Shown in pieces: positions 36,316 through 47,031 of a stretch of DNA of 64,000 nt. The notes under the pieces are model-generated. The model saw only the letters and a list, made by a program, of their open reading frames with translations, searched no databases and was not told the origin of the DNA. Both the position numbers and the translations under genes were made by a program. This DNA comes from Uliginosibacterium aquaticum (GTDB lineage: Bacteria > Pseudomonadota > Gammaproteobacteria > Burkholderiales > Rhodocyclaceae). The stretch spans positions 744,001 through 808,000 of the forward strand of contig NZ_JABCSC020000002.1 in the NCBI RefSeq assembly GCF_012972705.2. Direction: 5' to 3'. How positions within the stretch are numbered: position 1 is the stretch's first letter; each line of letters begins with the position of its first letter.

Positions 36316-37485
36316 ATGTCCGCCACTCTTCCCGACAGTCTCGCCGCGCGGCTGCACGGCATTCCTCCTTTCCATGTCATGGAGTTGCTGGCTCGTGCCC
36401 AAGCACTCGAAGCCAAAGGGCACGACATCATTCATCTGGAGGTTGGAGAGCCGGATTTCCCCAGTCCGGAGCCCGTAATCCGGGCAGCCCAGGCTTTTCT
36501 CGCCAAGGGGCAGGTGCGCTACACCCCAGCGGTGGGCCTTCCCGCCTTACGCGAAGCAATCTCCGGTTTTTATGCTGAACGCTTCAGCGCCAACGTTGAT
36601 CCTGAACGCATCATCATTACCGCTGGCGCTTCCGGCGCACTACTACTTGCGGTAGCGGCCCTCACCAACCCCGGTGACGAATGGTTGCTCACAGACCCGG
36701 GCTATCCCTGCAACCGTCAGTTTGTACAGGCCTTCAACGGCAGCGTACGCGCTCTGCCGGTCAGTGCCACGACAGCCTGGCAGCCGACCGCCGAACAACT
36801 CGGCGCCGCCTGGGGGCCGCATACCAAGGGCTTGCTTCTTGCCAGCCCTGCCAACCCGACGGGCAGCGTGCTCAGCCCAGCAGAGCTGAACGCGCTGTGC
36901 GCCCATACGCGAACCGCCGGCAAGCAGGTTATCGTGGATGAGATCTACCAAGGATTGGTGTATGGCGAAGCCGCCAGCAGCGTCCTGAGTCAGCGCCAGG
37001 ATGTCTTCGTGGTGAACAGTTTCTCGAAATATTTCGGCATGACCGGTTGGCGCCTAGGCTGGCTGGTAGTTCCAGAAGGTTTTGCGCGTCCAGTGGAGAT
37101 GCTTGCTCAGCACCTGTTCATCGCCGCCTCAACCCCTGCCCAACATGCGGCACTGGCAGCCTTTAGTTCAGAATGCCTGGAAATCCTGGAGCTCCGACGC
37201 CAGGCTTTTGCCTCGCGCCGCAACGGCATGCTGCAAGGTTTGCGTGAGCTCGGTTTCGGTATCGGACACGAACCTGCTGGTGCCTTCTACATCTATGCCA
37301 ACATCGCAGGGCTCGCGACTGACAGCATGGAGTTTGCTCACCGCCTGCTTGATCAGGCCGGAGTGGCCTGCACTCCAGGCAAAGACTTTGGTGACTGGCA
37401 GGCTGCCGCACATTTGCGGCTAGCCTATACCGCTGACGAAACACGCATCGCAGAAGCGCTGGAGCGCATCCGCAGCGTCCTGTAA
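36316..37485 (+). CDS. PLP-dependent aminotransferase, class I/II
   Basis: 389 aa from ATG at 36316. Fold type I: HLEVGEPDFPSPEPV at the N-terminus, ASPANPTGSVLSP, IVDEIYQGLVYGE and the Schiff-base lysine in NSFSKYFGMTGWRLGWL, with a C-terminal LRLAYTADETRI. Resembles aspartate/alanine-type aminotransferases of unknown substrate. Stop codon directly abuts the stop of the convergent transglycosylase gene, with no intergenic base. Confidence 0.9.
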   Translation: MSATLPDSLAARLHGIPPFHVMELLARAQALEAKGHDIIHLEVGEPDFPSPEPVIRAAQAFLAKGQVRYTPAVGLPALREAISGFYAERFSANVDPERIIITAGASGALLLAVAALTNPGDEWLLTDPGYPCNRQFVQAFNGSVRALPVSATTAWQPTAEQLGAAWGPHTKGLLLASPANPTGSVLSPAELNALCAHTRTAGKQVIVDEIYQGLVYGEAASSVLSQRQDVFVVNSFSKYFGMTGWRLGWLVVPEGFARPVEMLAQHLFIAASTPAQHAALAAFSSECLEILELRRQAFASRRNGMLQGLRELGFGIGHEPAGAFYIYANIAGLATDSMEFAHRLLDQAGVACTPGKDFGDWQAAAHLRLAYTADETRIAEALERIRSVL

Positions 37486-38226
37486 TCAGCTGGCCTTATC
37501 AGTGGCAGATCGCGCCGCCGTGCGCGTGGCGGGTGCCGCCACGAAACCACGCAGGCGCTCAAACTCCTGCATGACCCGGCTGGAATAGGCCATCTCCGGA
37601 TCGGCACTGGCCCCGCCATAAAGTTGCAGCGCTGCATCTACGCTTCCGGTGGAGCGGATGTACTCCCTGAGAATCAGGGTGCCCACTCGAATGTTCTCAA
37701 CCGGGTCGAAGAGCGCAACACTGCCCTTCTCAGCGGTGATCTTTTCGACGTGAAAACGCGGAATGATCTGCATCAGGCCCTGAGCACCGAAATTACTCTC
37801 GGCAAAAGGATTGAAGCCGGACTCAACAGTGATCACTGCCAGGATCAGCAGCGGATCCACACCATTCGCCTGCCCTTCACGCTGAGCCGCCTTGACCAGC
37901 GTCTCGACCACCAGCGGAGAGACCCGATGGCGCTTGGCAATGGCGGCTGCAACACGTGCGTGACCAGCAGACATGCCGCGCGAGTGCTCAGCCACAGCCT
38001 CTTCATATACAGCATCCACCATCGCAACTTCAGTCGTTTCCACCATCTGCTGGCCATAGCCAAACATTTCGCGGGGATTAAGACCATCCACACCGAAACG
38101 GCCCAGCTGATAAGTCATGCCGGCCATCACGATCACACCCGCCATCACGAAACCACCGTGAGCAAAGTGCAGGAAAAAAGTCAGCAGATGTTGAGCAAAG
38201 CGGGTCAGTCTGACTAAGGGTGTCAT
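37486..38226 (-). CDS. Membrane-anchored lytic transglycosylase (SLT family)
   Basis: 246 aa. N-terminal hydrophobic helix (GGFVMAGVIVMAGMTYQLG), a helical region, then a lysozyme-like SLT domain with catalytic Glu in AVITVESGFNPFAES and GAQGLMQIIPRFH. The C-terminus is Ala/Arg-rich. It cleaves the glycan strand of peptidoglycan; likely role in turnover. It begins with AGGAGAG upstream of the ATG. Confidence 0.9.
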   Translation of the reverse strand: MTPLVRLTRFAQHLLTFFLHFAHGGFVMAGVIVMAGMTYQLGRFGVDGLNPREMFGYGQQMVETTEVAMVDAVYEEAVAEHSRGMSAGHARVAAAIAKRHRVSPLVVETLVKAAQREGQANGVDPLLILAVITVESGFNPFAESNFGAQGLMQIIPRFHVEKITAEKGSVALFDPVENIRVGTLILREYIRSTGSVDAALQLYGGASADPEMAYSSRVMQEFERLRGFVAAPATRTAARSATDKAS

Positions 38227-38682
38227 TCTGGCTCTCCTGTTCAGTCAAACCGGCACAGCGCCGTGGCGCGGACAACACTCCGCGCGCAGCGCAGCGTGAT
38301 AGTTCATACCGGTTTTCTTCGAGTGTCAGATGGCGAAAACTTCCAAGTGGGAAGGGCCATCCTGCGTAACGCATCTCCGCAACCGGGAGGTGCCGGACTG
38401 GACTGCAGCAACACGATGCTTCTTGCATCGGCGACCACAGCGTAACGGGTCATCAGGGCATGTAGTTCTATGTGACGAAGCGCTCGATCCTGCTATGCAG
38501 CCCCCTGAGTAAGGGCAGAGCGTTTCCGTCTGTTTCCAGAGGTGTTCGCAGTCTATTGATTACAATGAATTTTGTCAATCAGCCCACAAAGCCAGCGCTG
38601 ACGCGGCAATTCATTTGTCATTTCCTCAAAAGCCGCGTCAGACGGTAGATTCAGCCACCCACTGTACTTTCAGGCACAAAAA
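38227..38682. other. Gene-free stretch upstream of the transglycosylase gene
   Basis: About 455 bp with no supported ORF. It must hold the transglycosylase promoter (reverse strand). There is a small stem (CGATGC-TTCTT-GCATCG near 38418-38434) but no riboswitch consensus that I recognise. The rightmost part borders the terminator of the histone-like gene. Confidence 0.6.
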
Positions 38683-38704
38683 AACGGGGTCCGCAGACCC
38701 CGTT
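38678..38704 (-). terminator. Intrinsic terminator of the histone H1-like gene
   Basis: Reverse strand: AACGGGGTC / GACCCCGTT with a 4-nt loop, followed by a run of seven T residues. Sits 25 bp past the stop codon. Confidence 0.93.
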
Positions 38705-38728
38705 CTCATACACCTGAACTGGCCATAA

Positions 38729-39832
38729 TCAGGGGCGCGAACCACCCGGGAAAGGCCAGCCAGCCTTCGGATCCAACGAGGACTTGATACCCGGAGTAGC
38801 CGCCGTCGAGGGCGTTGCGGGCTTGGGTGCCGGAGCAGGAGTTGCCTGAGATGTCTCGGCAACTGCGGCCGGCGCTGCAACTACCGAAGCCGGTGCAGCC
38901 GCAGCGGGGGCAGCAACCGGCTCAGCTTTTTTTGCGGCAGACTTCTTGGCTGTGGCGGGTTTCTTGGCTACCGCCGCAGGCTTGGCAACTACAGCCTTCT
39001 TGGGTTCGGGCTTCACGGCAGCCTTCGCAGGAGCAGCCTTCTTCACTACAGGCTTGGCAACAACAACCTTCTTTGCTTCAGGCTTGGCCGGAGCCGGCTT
39101 CTTGGCAACAGGCTTCGCTGCGGCTTTGGCAGGAGCGGCCTTCTTCGCAACGGGCTTCGCTGCGGCTTTGGCCGGCGCAGCTTTCTTGGCGGCCGGCTTG
39201 GCGGCAGGCTTTGCAGCTGCGGCCTTTTTAGCGGCAGGTTTGGCAGCCACCTTGACCGGTGCAGCCTTCTTGGCCGGAGTTTTAGCGGTAGGCTTGGCGG
39301 CCACAGCCTTCTTTGCGACCGGTTTGGCTGCCGCCTTGGCCGGCACAGCCTTCTTAGCTGCCGGCTTGGCTGCTGGCTTGGCAACAGCGTTCTTTACTGC
39401 GGGCTTGGCCGCCGCTGCTTTCTTCACTGCAACTTTCGCCACGGCCTTCTTGGCCACCGGCTTGGCTGCGGCCTTGACTGGTGCAGCCTTCTTGGCTGCA
39501 GCTTTCGCGACCGGCTTAGCCACTACAGCCTTCTTTGCTACGGGTTTGGCAGCGGCTTTAGCTGGTGCGGCCTTCTTGGCCACTGGCTTGGCAGCAGCTT
39601 TGGCGACCGGCTTGGCAGCCACAGCCTTCTTAGCCACTGGCTTGGCAGCAGCTTTGGCCGGCGCGGCCTTCTTCGCCACTGGCTTGGCAGCAGCTTTAGC
39701 TGGTGCAGCCTTCTTCGCTACAGGTTTGGCAGCAGCTTTGACGGGAGCCGCATTTTTAGCTGCGGGCTTGGCGACCACTTTGGGCGCCGGTTTTTTTTCT
39801 GCTGCTTTCTTTACTTTCTCAGTTGTTGCCAT
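38729..39832 (-). CDS. Histone H1-like Ala/Lys/Pro-rich repeat protein
   Basis: 367 aa from ATG at 39832 (AGGAGG 8 bp upstream; a GTG two codons earlier is less likely). Almost entirely AAKPVAKKAAPAK-type repeats, strongly basic, resembling bacterial histone H1-like / AlgP C-terminal domains that bind DNA non-specifically. The final 22 residues differ: SSLDPKAGWPFPGGSRP, hydrophobic and Gly/Pro-rich, probably a separate conserved tail. Tail function unknown. Copy number of repeats is likely to vary between strains. The long upstream region suggests a complex promoter. Confidence 0.88.
   Translation of the reverse strand: MATTEKVKKAAEKKPAPKVVAKPAAKNAAPVKAAAKPVAKKAAPAKAAAKPVAKKAAPAKAAAKPVAKKAVAAKPVAKAAAKPVAKKAAPAKAAAKPVAKKAVVAKPVAKAAAKKAAPVKAAAKPVAKKAVAKVAVKKAAAAKPAVKNAVAKPAAKPAAKKAVPAKAAAKPVAKKAVAAKPTAKTPAKKAAPVKVAAKPAAKKAAAAKPAAKPAAKKAAPAKAAAKPVAKKAAPAKAAAKPVAKKPAPAKPEAKKVVVAKPVVKKAAPAKAAVKPEPKKAVVAKPAAVAKKPATAKKSAAKKAEPVAAPAAAAPASVVAAPAAVAETSQATPAPAPKPATPSTAATPGIKSSLDPKAGWPFPGGSRP
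38940..39790. repeat. Degenerate tandem repeat coding for the AKP array
   Basis: The DNA repeats in blocks of roughly 36-42 bp with GGCTTGGC(A/G)GC(A/C)GC and GCCTTCTT(C/A)GC as recurring pieces. It makes long open frames on the opposite strand; these are mirror artefacts. Confidence 0.8.
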
Positions 39833-39883
39833 CTTCACACCTCCTTGTTAGCACCGATCAGGTTGGTTACTACGCACGAACAC

Positions 39884-39910
39884 ACCATCCCCGGATGCCA
39901 TCCGGATGGT
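39884..39910 (-). promoter_or_regulatory. Nested hairpin in the leader of the histone-like gene
   Basis: ACCATCC pairs with GGATGGT, and the inner GGAT with ATCC, about 50 bp before the start codon. The overlapping GGATG and CATCC repeats allow alternative pairings. Could influence translation; no ligand class is recognised. Confidence 0.4.
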
Positions 39911-40470
39911 GATCAAGCCACGCGATAACGCGGCGATGAGAAAACAGTCGACCACCCTGCTCAACATCGCGGCAGCATGGCGAAGAATGGGAAAGGGAAG
40001 TCCAGAAAATTCCGGCATGCAGACGCGATGAGCATCACGTTTTTGCGGAGAACAGAAAGCCCTTGCGTCGAAGGCAGTGTAGGTAAGCACAGACGTCGGG
40101 TTCTGGTTCTGTATATGCACCGGCTCAGGTCGTGAATGAAGTTGAGCTTGTCATTACCGTTTAATGCAAAAAACTAGTGGAATCAAGACTTTTCTTCTTG
40201 CCTTAGGCGAAGACTTGCACGCTCGTCGCGAACACACAACATTTCATCCTTGCCGGAAAAGCTTGCGCCACAAGGCTTTCAAGCAAGCCAAAATAAAATG
40301 ACAAATGACTCCACCCTACTCACCACAAGTATCAACGTTCGTCGGAAAGCCCGGCCACAGGGCAATTCATGCGCTTCCGGAAAATTGCGAGTCGCCACCA
40401 CTCTGCCCAATCAGTGCACACTAGATATGGTGAGTCCGCCGCACAAGGCTACTATCGGCGGTAGCCGTGT
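39911..40470. other. Gene-free, lower-GC stretch between the histone-like gene and ampD
   Basis: About 560 bp with no supported ORF and visibly lower GC, including AT-rich patches near 40141-40200 and 40285-40310. It must hold the promoter of the histone-like gene and the 3' end of the ampD operon. A reverse-strand TTGATT, 16 bp, TTAAAC pair near 40160-40187 is a weak promoter candidate. Confidence 0.5.
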
Positions 40471-41042
40471 TCAGCGCATGTTGTGCATGCGTAAGCCGCT
40501 ATGCAGAGCACACGACGACAACTGGTTCCAGTCGAAAAATGGCCCCGGATCCGTCTTGCGGCCAGGCGCGATATCACTGTGCCCGCTTATAGCCTGCAAT
40601 GGATGATGTGCCGCAAGGCAGGCCACAAGCCTGTTCAACTGCGCATACTGGGCAGCCTCAAACGCTTGCGTGTCGCTCCCCTCCAGCTCGATGCCGAGGG
40701 AGAAATCGTTGCAGCGCTCACGCCCTTCCCAGCAGGAGACGCCGGCATGCCAGGCACGCTGACGGGTGGACACGAATTGCAGCAGCTCACCATCCCGACG
40801 GATGAAGAAGTGTGCAGACACCCGCAGGTGATGGATCTTCGCGTAATAGGGATGAGCGGAAGCGTCGAGAGTATTGGTGAAGAGCGCTTCGACGCCGGGG
40901 CCACCAAACTCCTCCGGTGGCAGGCTGATGGCATGTATCACCAGCAGCTCTGCCACGCAGCCAACCGGGCGTTCATCAGAATTCGGTGACGGAATCCTGC
41001 GAGCCTCACTGAGCCATCCCTCATGATCCAGTTGCAGGGCAC

Positions 41043-41046
<4 letters not shown>
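40471..41046 (-). CDS. ampD: 1,6-anhydro-N-acetylmuramyl-L-alanine amidase AmpD
   Basis: 191-aa cytosolic zinc amidase recycling anhydromuropeptides; affects ampC induction in species that have it. Zinc/catalytic features: LLVIHAISLPPEEFGG, SAHFFIRRDGEL, GIELEGSD and HSDIAPGRKTDPGPFFDW. GTG start overlaps the pilR stop by 4 nt, so it is co-translated with pilSR. Confidence 0.95.
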
Positions 41047-42423
<1,377 letters not shown>

Positions 42424-42434
<11 letters not shown>

Positions 42435-43983
42435 GCAGCCTCCTTACAATCAGATGAAATTCCGCCCCGCCCGCAGCATCCAGCAAACTCAGATCAGCCG
42501 CATTGGCCTCTGCCAGCTCGCGAGCCATGTATAACCCTAGGCCGGTCCCCTTGGGGTCGGAAGTAAAAAACGGCTCGAACACCTTGCTCCGATCCTCTGA
42601 CGGAATGCCCGGGCCGTCATCACGAATGGTAAACAGGCCACGTGCTTCGTCGAGCCGCTGCACATTCAGATGAATGCTGCCGGGCTGGCCGCAACAATAA
42701 CGACGCGCGTTGCCGAGCAAATTGGAAAGGATCTGATAGAGATGCACGCGATCAAAATTCACCCACACCTCCTGCGGTACATCGAGCACCACCAGCGTCA
42801 TCACATCGGCGTGCTGCAGGGCATATTCTTCCAGAAAGGTCCGGCAGAACTGCCCCAGCTCGAGGCGCTCACTGGTCAGGCGATCACGCCGGCCAAGTTC
42901 CAGCACATCCCGCACAATGCGCTCGATGCGGGCCGTATTGTCATGAATGATCCGCACCAGACGCTGCTGGACCTCTCCTCGCTTCTCTTCCAGCAAAAGC
43001 TCACCAGCGTGCGAGATCGAGGAGAGCGGATTGCGGATTTCGTGCGCAATATTGGCAGTAAGTCGCCCCAGTGCAGCGAGCTTCATCTGCCGCGCACGCG
43101 CCAGAACCCGCTCGGTATCTTCTACATAGAACAGCAAATCGGCACCCTCGCCAGTCGCCAGCCGCCGCACCTGGAGTGATGCGCCGGTCTGCTCGTTCTG
43201 GATGTGGACGCAGAAATCAGTCTCGACGTGCAGCACCGCTCCAGCCTCCAGCGCCGGCACACACGCACTCAGCGCCGAGCCAACATCCAGCCTCACACCG
43301 AGCAGCTCGGCCGCACGTGGATTGGCCTGGCGAATCCGACCACGCTCATCGACCACCACTACGCCCTCCTGCATATCCTCGATGATGCGGGCATTGACGC
43401 GTAACTGGCGTGCCAGGTCTAGTCCACGCTCCCTCGCCAACGCTTCATTGGCCAGCGCACGCCGGGCCAGCATGCGGGCCACGATGGCCACCGCAAAAAA
43501 ACCAATGCAGACGATCGCAGCCTGTGGCAGATCTTCCGTAGTTCGCTCTCCACTCAGCATACGGGCGGCCTGATCGATCAGCACTGCAATCGTCGCCAGC
43601 GAAGCGGCCCCCAGCACCATACGGCCCTGGCCAATAAGTCCGGAACCTGCAATGGAAGTCATCATCAGGAACGGCACACCGCTGCGATAGCCCCCGCTGG
43701 CATACATGAACATCGCTAGCACGATGATGTCCAGTGCCGCCTGCAATCCCAGCGTACGCTCGCCGTAATGCGGGCTGCCAGCATGCAGCAGGAAGAAGGT
43801 GAAGGCCATCACCCAGTAGGCCACCACCGCCACGATGAACACATCTGGCGCCTTCTGGCCGAAGCTCAGCACACCGCCGAAAATCGCAAAGGCGCTCGCC
43901 ACGACGATCCGGTACAGATTGAAGTAACGGATCGAAACCGCGCGTGCATCCGGAGCCTCGAATCCGGTCAGTACTGCAGTCAT
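42424..43983 (-). CDS. pilS: Sensor histidine kinase PilS
   Basis: 519 aa. Six membrane helices in residues 20-185, a PAS region near 200-300 (IIEDMQEGVVVVDERGRI), HisKA with LTANIAHEIRNPLSSISH, and HATPase motifs (ILSNLLGNARRYC, IRDDGPGIPSEDRS, GTGLGLYMARELAEANAA). In Pseudomonas PilS senses pilin in the membrane and phosphorylates PilR. Overlaps pilR by 11 nt and abuts a PP0621 gene at TGATG. Confidence 0.94.
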
Positions 43984-44225
43984 CAGTGGCCGCCCCCCAC
44001 ACCAAGATGAGCATGCTCGGGCGAGCAGAAGTCCCGCCCACCGTCACTTACCGCCTCACTCTCTGGAACCAGCAGGCCGCAATGCGCGCACCCCACCATG
44101 CGCTCGGGTTCCGCAGGTGCAGCCTGCTCCGCCCCCCGCTCTTGCGGCGCATCAGAGCGTTGCCACCAGCGGCGCACAAAGTGAACCGCCAGCAACAAGA
44201 GGAAAAACAGCAAAAGATTGCGCAT
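43983..44225 (-). CDS. PP0621-family small zinc-ribbon membrane protein
   Basis: 80 aa. N-terminal helix MRNLLLFFLLLLAVHFVRRW, then an acidic linker and a zinc-ribbon-like segment (MVGCAHCGLLVPESEAV ... FCSPEHA). The family is found just before pilS in many betaproteobacteria; its function is unknown. The stop overlaps the pilS ATG by one base (TGATG), so it heads the PP0621-pilS-pilR-ampD operon. Confidence 0.85.
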   Translation of the reverse strand: MRNLLLFFLLLLAVHFVRRWWQRSDAPQERGAEQAAPAEPERMVGCAHCGLLVPESEAVSDGGRDFCSPEHAHLGVGGGH

Positions 44226-44570
44226 GCCTGCTCCAGCATTTCAGGAACCGCGAGTGTATCCCGGAGGCCCGCTCGGTCCAATTCATCAGGCGCCGCAGAC
44301 GGAATAACGGCCTCCCAAGACCATCAGCGTATCCCAACGTGATGATCAGAGAAGGCCGCTTCACAACCCGTGGCGACACCTCCAACAAGATCGGCTCCAT
44401 GCTTAAAGTCCTGATCATGCAGGCGACGAATGCGCCTCTACACATCCACGCTGCACCGATCTGGCGAGCGATCAGGCAGAGGCCTGGCTATCTTGCCCCG
44501 CACGGGATCAGGTCAGCCCATTGATGAAGCCATTCCCAACGTGCGTGTTTTTACAGACCGAACACTCTTA
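44226..44570. other. Gene-free stretch before the PP0621-pilSR operon
   Basis: 345 bp with no supported gene. Reverse-strand frames of up to 97 codons exist but lack a ribosome site and overlap PP0621. The operon promoter should lie here; I see no clear sigma-54 or sigma-70 element. Confidence 0.55.
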
Positions 44571-45056
44571 CTAAAATCCTATCCGCTCGCCATTCCCGGC
44601 CGGGGCAGGCTTGGCTGCACCACCGAGCAGCTTGCTGACATCCAGTTCGCCCGGCTGATCGAAGGGCGTACGGCCATATCCCTTGATCTGTGCCTCACCC
44701 TTCAGGCGATAGTGGAGCTTGCCATCCCCCCCGGTCAGCTCCGGCAACCGACGTAATAACCCCAGCACTTGCGCATCCGCATCAACATCTACCCGACCTT
44801 CTCCGCGCTTCGGGATAGTCACCGGCGCACTCGATCGCCCACTGGCAAATTGGCTGTCGCCAACCAACACTTCAAACACCAGGCTTTCGACACCGATATC
44901 CAGCGCATTCGGATTTGTCACCCGCAACTGCAGGCGCAGTTTCTGCTGAAAGAGATTGCCACCGGAAATCCTCACATCCATCAAAGCTACTTGAGGCCTT
45001 TGCCAAACCGGAGCACAAGCAGCCAGCGCCAGCAGACACAGCAGCCACTTACGCAT
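44571..45056 (-). CDS. LEA type 2 (WHy domain) lipoprotein
   Basis: 161 aa from ATG at 45056, with GAGG 9 bp upstream. Signal helix and lipobox LALAAC, then a single LEA-2/WHy-type beta-sandwich: VALMDVRISGGNLFQQKLRL, VTNPNALDIGVESLVFEV (the NPN motif), GRVDVDADAQVLGLL. In bacteria these lipoproteins are linked to desiccation or general stress tolerance. Probably at the outer or inner membrane; the exact role is unknown. Confidence 0.85.
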   Translation of the reverse strand: MRKWLLCLLALAACAPVWQRPQVALMDVRISGGNLFQQKLRLQLRVTNPNALDIGVESLVFEVLVGDSQFASGRSSAPVTIPKRGEGRVDVDADAQVLGLLRRLPELTGGDGKLHYRLKGEAQIKGYGRTPFDQPGELDVSKLLGGAAKPAPAGNGERIGF

Positions 45057-45255
45057 GGTCAGCCGCCTCACTCAGGTCATCCAGCACAGACGCCATCGAC
45101 TCCACCAAGCACGACCATACGACCTGCTCATGCTTTGCACGAACTAGATCAAAACCCACAGGCCCGCACGTGAGGCCCAGCCCGATAAAACCGATTTTCA
45201 TGTCTAGCCTTTCTGTCGATTTGGCGTGCGACGTTTGCCAAGCGATAATCAGTAC

Positions 45256-46167
45256 ATGAATTACGCAGCGATCATCAAGGAAATTGGCCGGGGCACCAAG
45301 GGCGCGCGCGACATGTCGCGCGAGCAGGCTCTGGAACTGTTCGGCCAGATTCTGGACGGCAAGGTAGCAGATCTGGAGTTGGGCGCCATCTTGCTTGCCC
45401 TACGCATCAAAGGAGAAAGTCCAGACGAACTCCTTGGCTTCAAGGCAGCACTGGATGAGCGCACTCGCCAGGTAGAAGTTCCTCCAGGCCTGCGCTGCGT
45501 TGTACTGCCCACCTACAATGGCGCCCGCAAACAACCCAACCTGATGCCGCTGGTAGCCTTGCTGCTGGCGCGCGAAGGTGTGCCGGTACTGATTCAGGGA
45601 CGGCATGATTTCGAATCCCGCGTCAGTCCCTTTGATCTACTATCGGCGCTTGGAGTTGAGTGCGAACGCAGCCTGCCCGATGCTTCAACCGCGCTAGCAA
45701 CACGGCACATCGCCTGCCTGCGCCTGGACATGCTGGCGCGCGGCCTGGACTGGTTGCTAGGCCTGCGCCTTGTGCTCGGCGTACGTAACAGTGGTCACAC
45801 CCTGGCAAAACTGCTGGACCCCTGCCGAGGCCGCAGCGTGCGCGTAGTAGGCGTCACCCATCCACCCTATCTTGAATCCATGCAGGCACTGCTTGAAGCA
45901 GAGCAAGCCACTGCACTACTGATGCGGGGCACAGAAGGAGAGGCTTACGCAGCCCCGCGCCGTCGTCCGCGCCTGCTTGGTTTCTGCGACGGGCAACCAG
46001 AAGAGTTATTTCCCGCAGCTGAGTTCGATCTGGATCCAAGCAGTGAAGCGGCTTGCTCGGTCAGCGAAAATGCGGCGCTGATCCGACGCATACTCGATCG
46101 CGAGATTCCGGTACCACAACCGATACGCGATCAGGTCTGCGCATTGGCCAGCCTGGCCCGTTCCTGA
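45256..46167 (+). CDS. ybiB: YbiB, TrpD-like nucleic-acid-binding protein
   Basis: 303 aa, start ATG 45256. It resembles anthranilate phosphoribosyltransferase (glycosyltransferase family 3 N-domain: MSREQALELFGQILDGKVAD, GAILLALRIKGES), with LPTYNGARKQPNLMPLVALL and LRLVLGVRNSGHTLAKLLDP. YbiB (TrpD2) proteins have the fold but bind DNA/RNA instead of catalysing tryptophan synthesis; in E. coli ybiB is LexA-controlled. No SOS box was sought in detail here. Not part of a trp operon. Confidence 0.88.
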   Translation: MNYAAIIKEIGRGTKGARDMSREQALELFGQILDGKVADLELGAILLALRIKGESPDELLGFKAALDERTRQVEVPPGLRCVVLPTYNGARKQPNLMPLVALLLAREGVPVLIQGRHDFESRVSPFDLLSALGVECERSLPDASTALATRHIACLRLDMLARGLDWLLGLRLVLGVRNSGHTLAKLLDPCRGRSVRVVGVTHPPYLESMQALLEAEQATALLMRGTEGEAYAAPRRRPRLLGFCDGQPEELFPAAEFDLDPSSEAACSVSENAALIRRILDREIPVPQPIRDQVCALASLARS

Positions 46168-46192
46168 AAAAAAGCCTGCATCACGCAGGCTT
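46166..46192. terminator. Terminator between ybiB and ppa
   Basis: AAGCCTGC / GCAGGCTT with a 5-nt loop. On the reverse strand it is followed by seven T residues, so it mainly serves ppa; the ybiB stop lies inside the A-run. Confidence 0.88.
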
Positions 46193-46218
46193 GGTTATTC
46201 CAAACGGACCATCGCGCC

Positions 46219-46764
46219 TCAATCCGTCTCATCTCCAGCCTTGGCATTGAAAGCGGCGACACCGGAATAGATTTCCTGACGTGCAGCGTCAATACCATCC
46301 CAGCCCAGCACCTTGACCCACTTGCCTTGTTCCAGATCTTTGTAGTGCTGGAAGAAGTGCTCAATCTGGCGCAACAGCAGATAAGGCAGATCCTGATAGG
46401 TGCGGATGTTGTCGTACAGCGATGTAATCTTGGGCACAGGCACTGCCAGTACCTTGGCATCTTCACCAGCCTCGTCAACCATGCGCAACACACCTACCGG
46501 GCGGCAGCGAATCACCACCCCAGGAATCAACGCAAACGGAGCCATCACCAACACATCAACCGGATCGCCATCACCGGAAATGGATCGCGGCACGTAACCA
46601 TAGTTGCAGGGATAGGACATCGAAGTGCCCATGAAGCGGTCCACATAGACCGCGCCGGTATCCTTATCGATCTCGTATTTGATCGGATCGGCGTGCGCCG
46701 GGATTTCAATGATGACATTGACGTCATCCGGAACATTCCCCGGCGGTACATTGTTGAAGCCCAT
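46219..46764 (-). CDS. ppa: Inorganic pyrophosphatase, family I
   Basis: 181 aa. Hydrolyses pyrophosphate to drive biosynthesis. Contains the family signature with three Asp residues, [13 protein letters not shown], plus [27 protein letters not shown] and [18 protein letters not shown]. Standard length for prokaryotic hexamers. MITE copy B lies about 125 bp upstream of its start. Confidence 0.97.
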   Translation of the reverse strand: MGFNNVPPGNVPDDVNVIIEIPAHADPIKYEIDKDTGAVYVDRFMGTSMSYPCNYGYVPRSISGDGDPVDVLVMAPFALIPGVVIRCRPVGVLRMVDEAGEDAKVLAVPVPKITSLYDNIRTYQDLPYLLLRQIEHFFQHYKDLEQGKWVKVLGWDGIDAARQEIYSGVAAFNAKAGDETD

Positions 46765-46890
46765 GCAAAACCCCTCGTTGGTGTAGTCCGGTTTTATCGT
46801 TATGTGTTCATTTCACGCTCAGGCGGGCGCAATTGTCATGCTTTTCGTCTGCCCTGCCTATCAGTAGTCCTACCGACCCATGCGCCCTTA

Positions 46891-47031
46891 GGAGCTGTTT
46901 CCGATCTTGCTGCGAGGCCGTGATCAGGGCTCATGCACAGCACGAAATCCTCATTGATCAACATAAACACCGGTTCCTGTGCTGCTCTTCACCCTGCTGA
47001 CGGCCTCTCGCTACAGATAGGAAACAGCTTC
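46891..47031. mobile_element. MITE-like element, copy B (141 bp, inverted relative to copy A)
   Basis: Ends GGAGCTGTTTCCGATCTT and, reverse-complemented, GAAGCTGTTTCCTATCTG. CTTAG flanks both sides (46887-46891 and 47031-47035), matching the CTNAG target of copy A. Same internal sequence as copy A but about 11 bp shorter. Its right flank TTA is the reverse complement of the uspA stop codon, so insertion was at, and preserved, that stop. Confidence 0.88.

Noticed and set aside
38227..38682. Possible riboswitch upstream of the transglycosylase
   Set aside because: Checked by eye for c-di-GMP, TPP, cobalamin and glycine consensus elements; none matched.
38946..39851. 301-codon forward ORF rich in Ala, Gly, Leu and Phe
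   Set aside because: Mirror of the Lys/Ala repeat array; apparent hydrophobic repeats are an artefact of the reverse complement.
39848..40120. 90-codon reverse ORF upstream of the histone-like gene
   Set aside because: No ribosome site, unlike any family I recognise, and it overlaps the histone-like gene leader.
44152..44445. 97-codon reverse ORF before PP0621
   Set aside because: Overlaps the PP0621 start in another frame and lacks a ribosome site.
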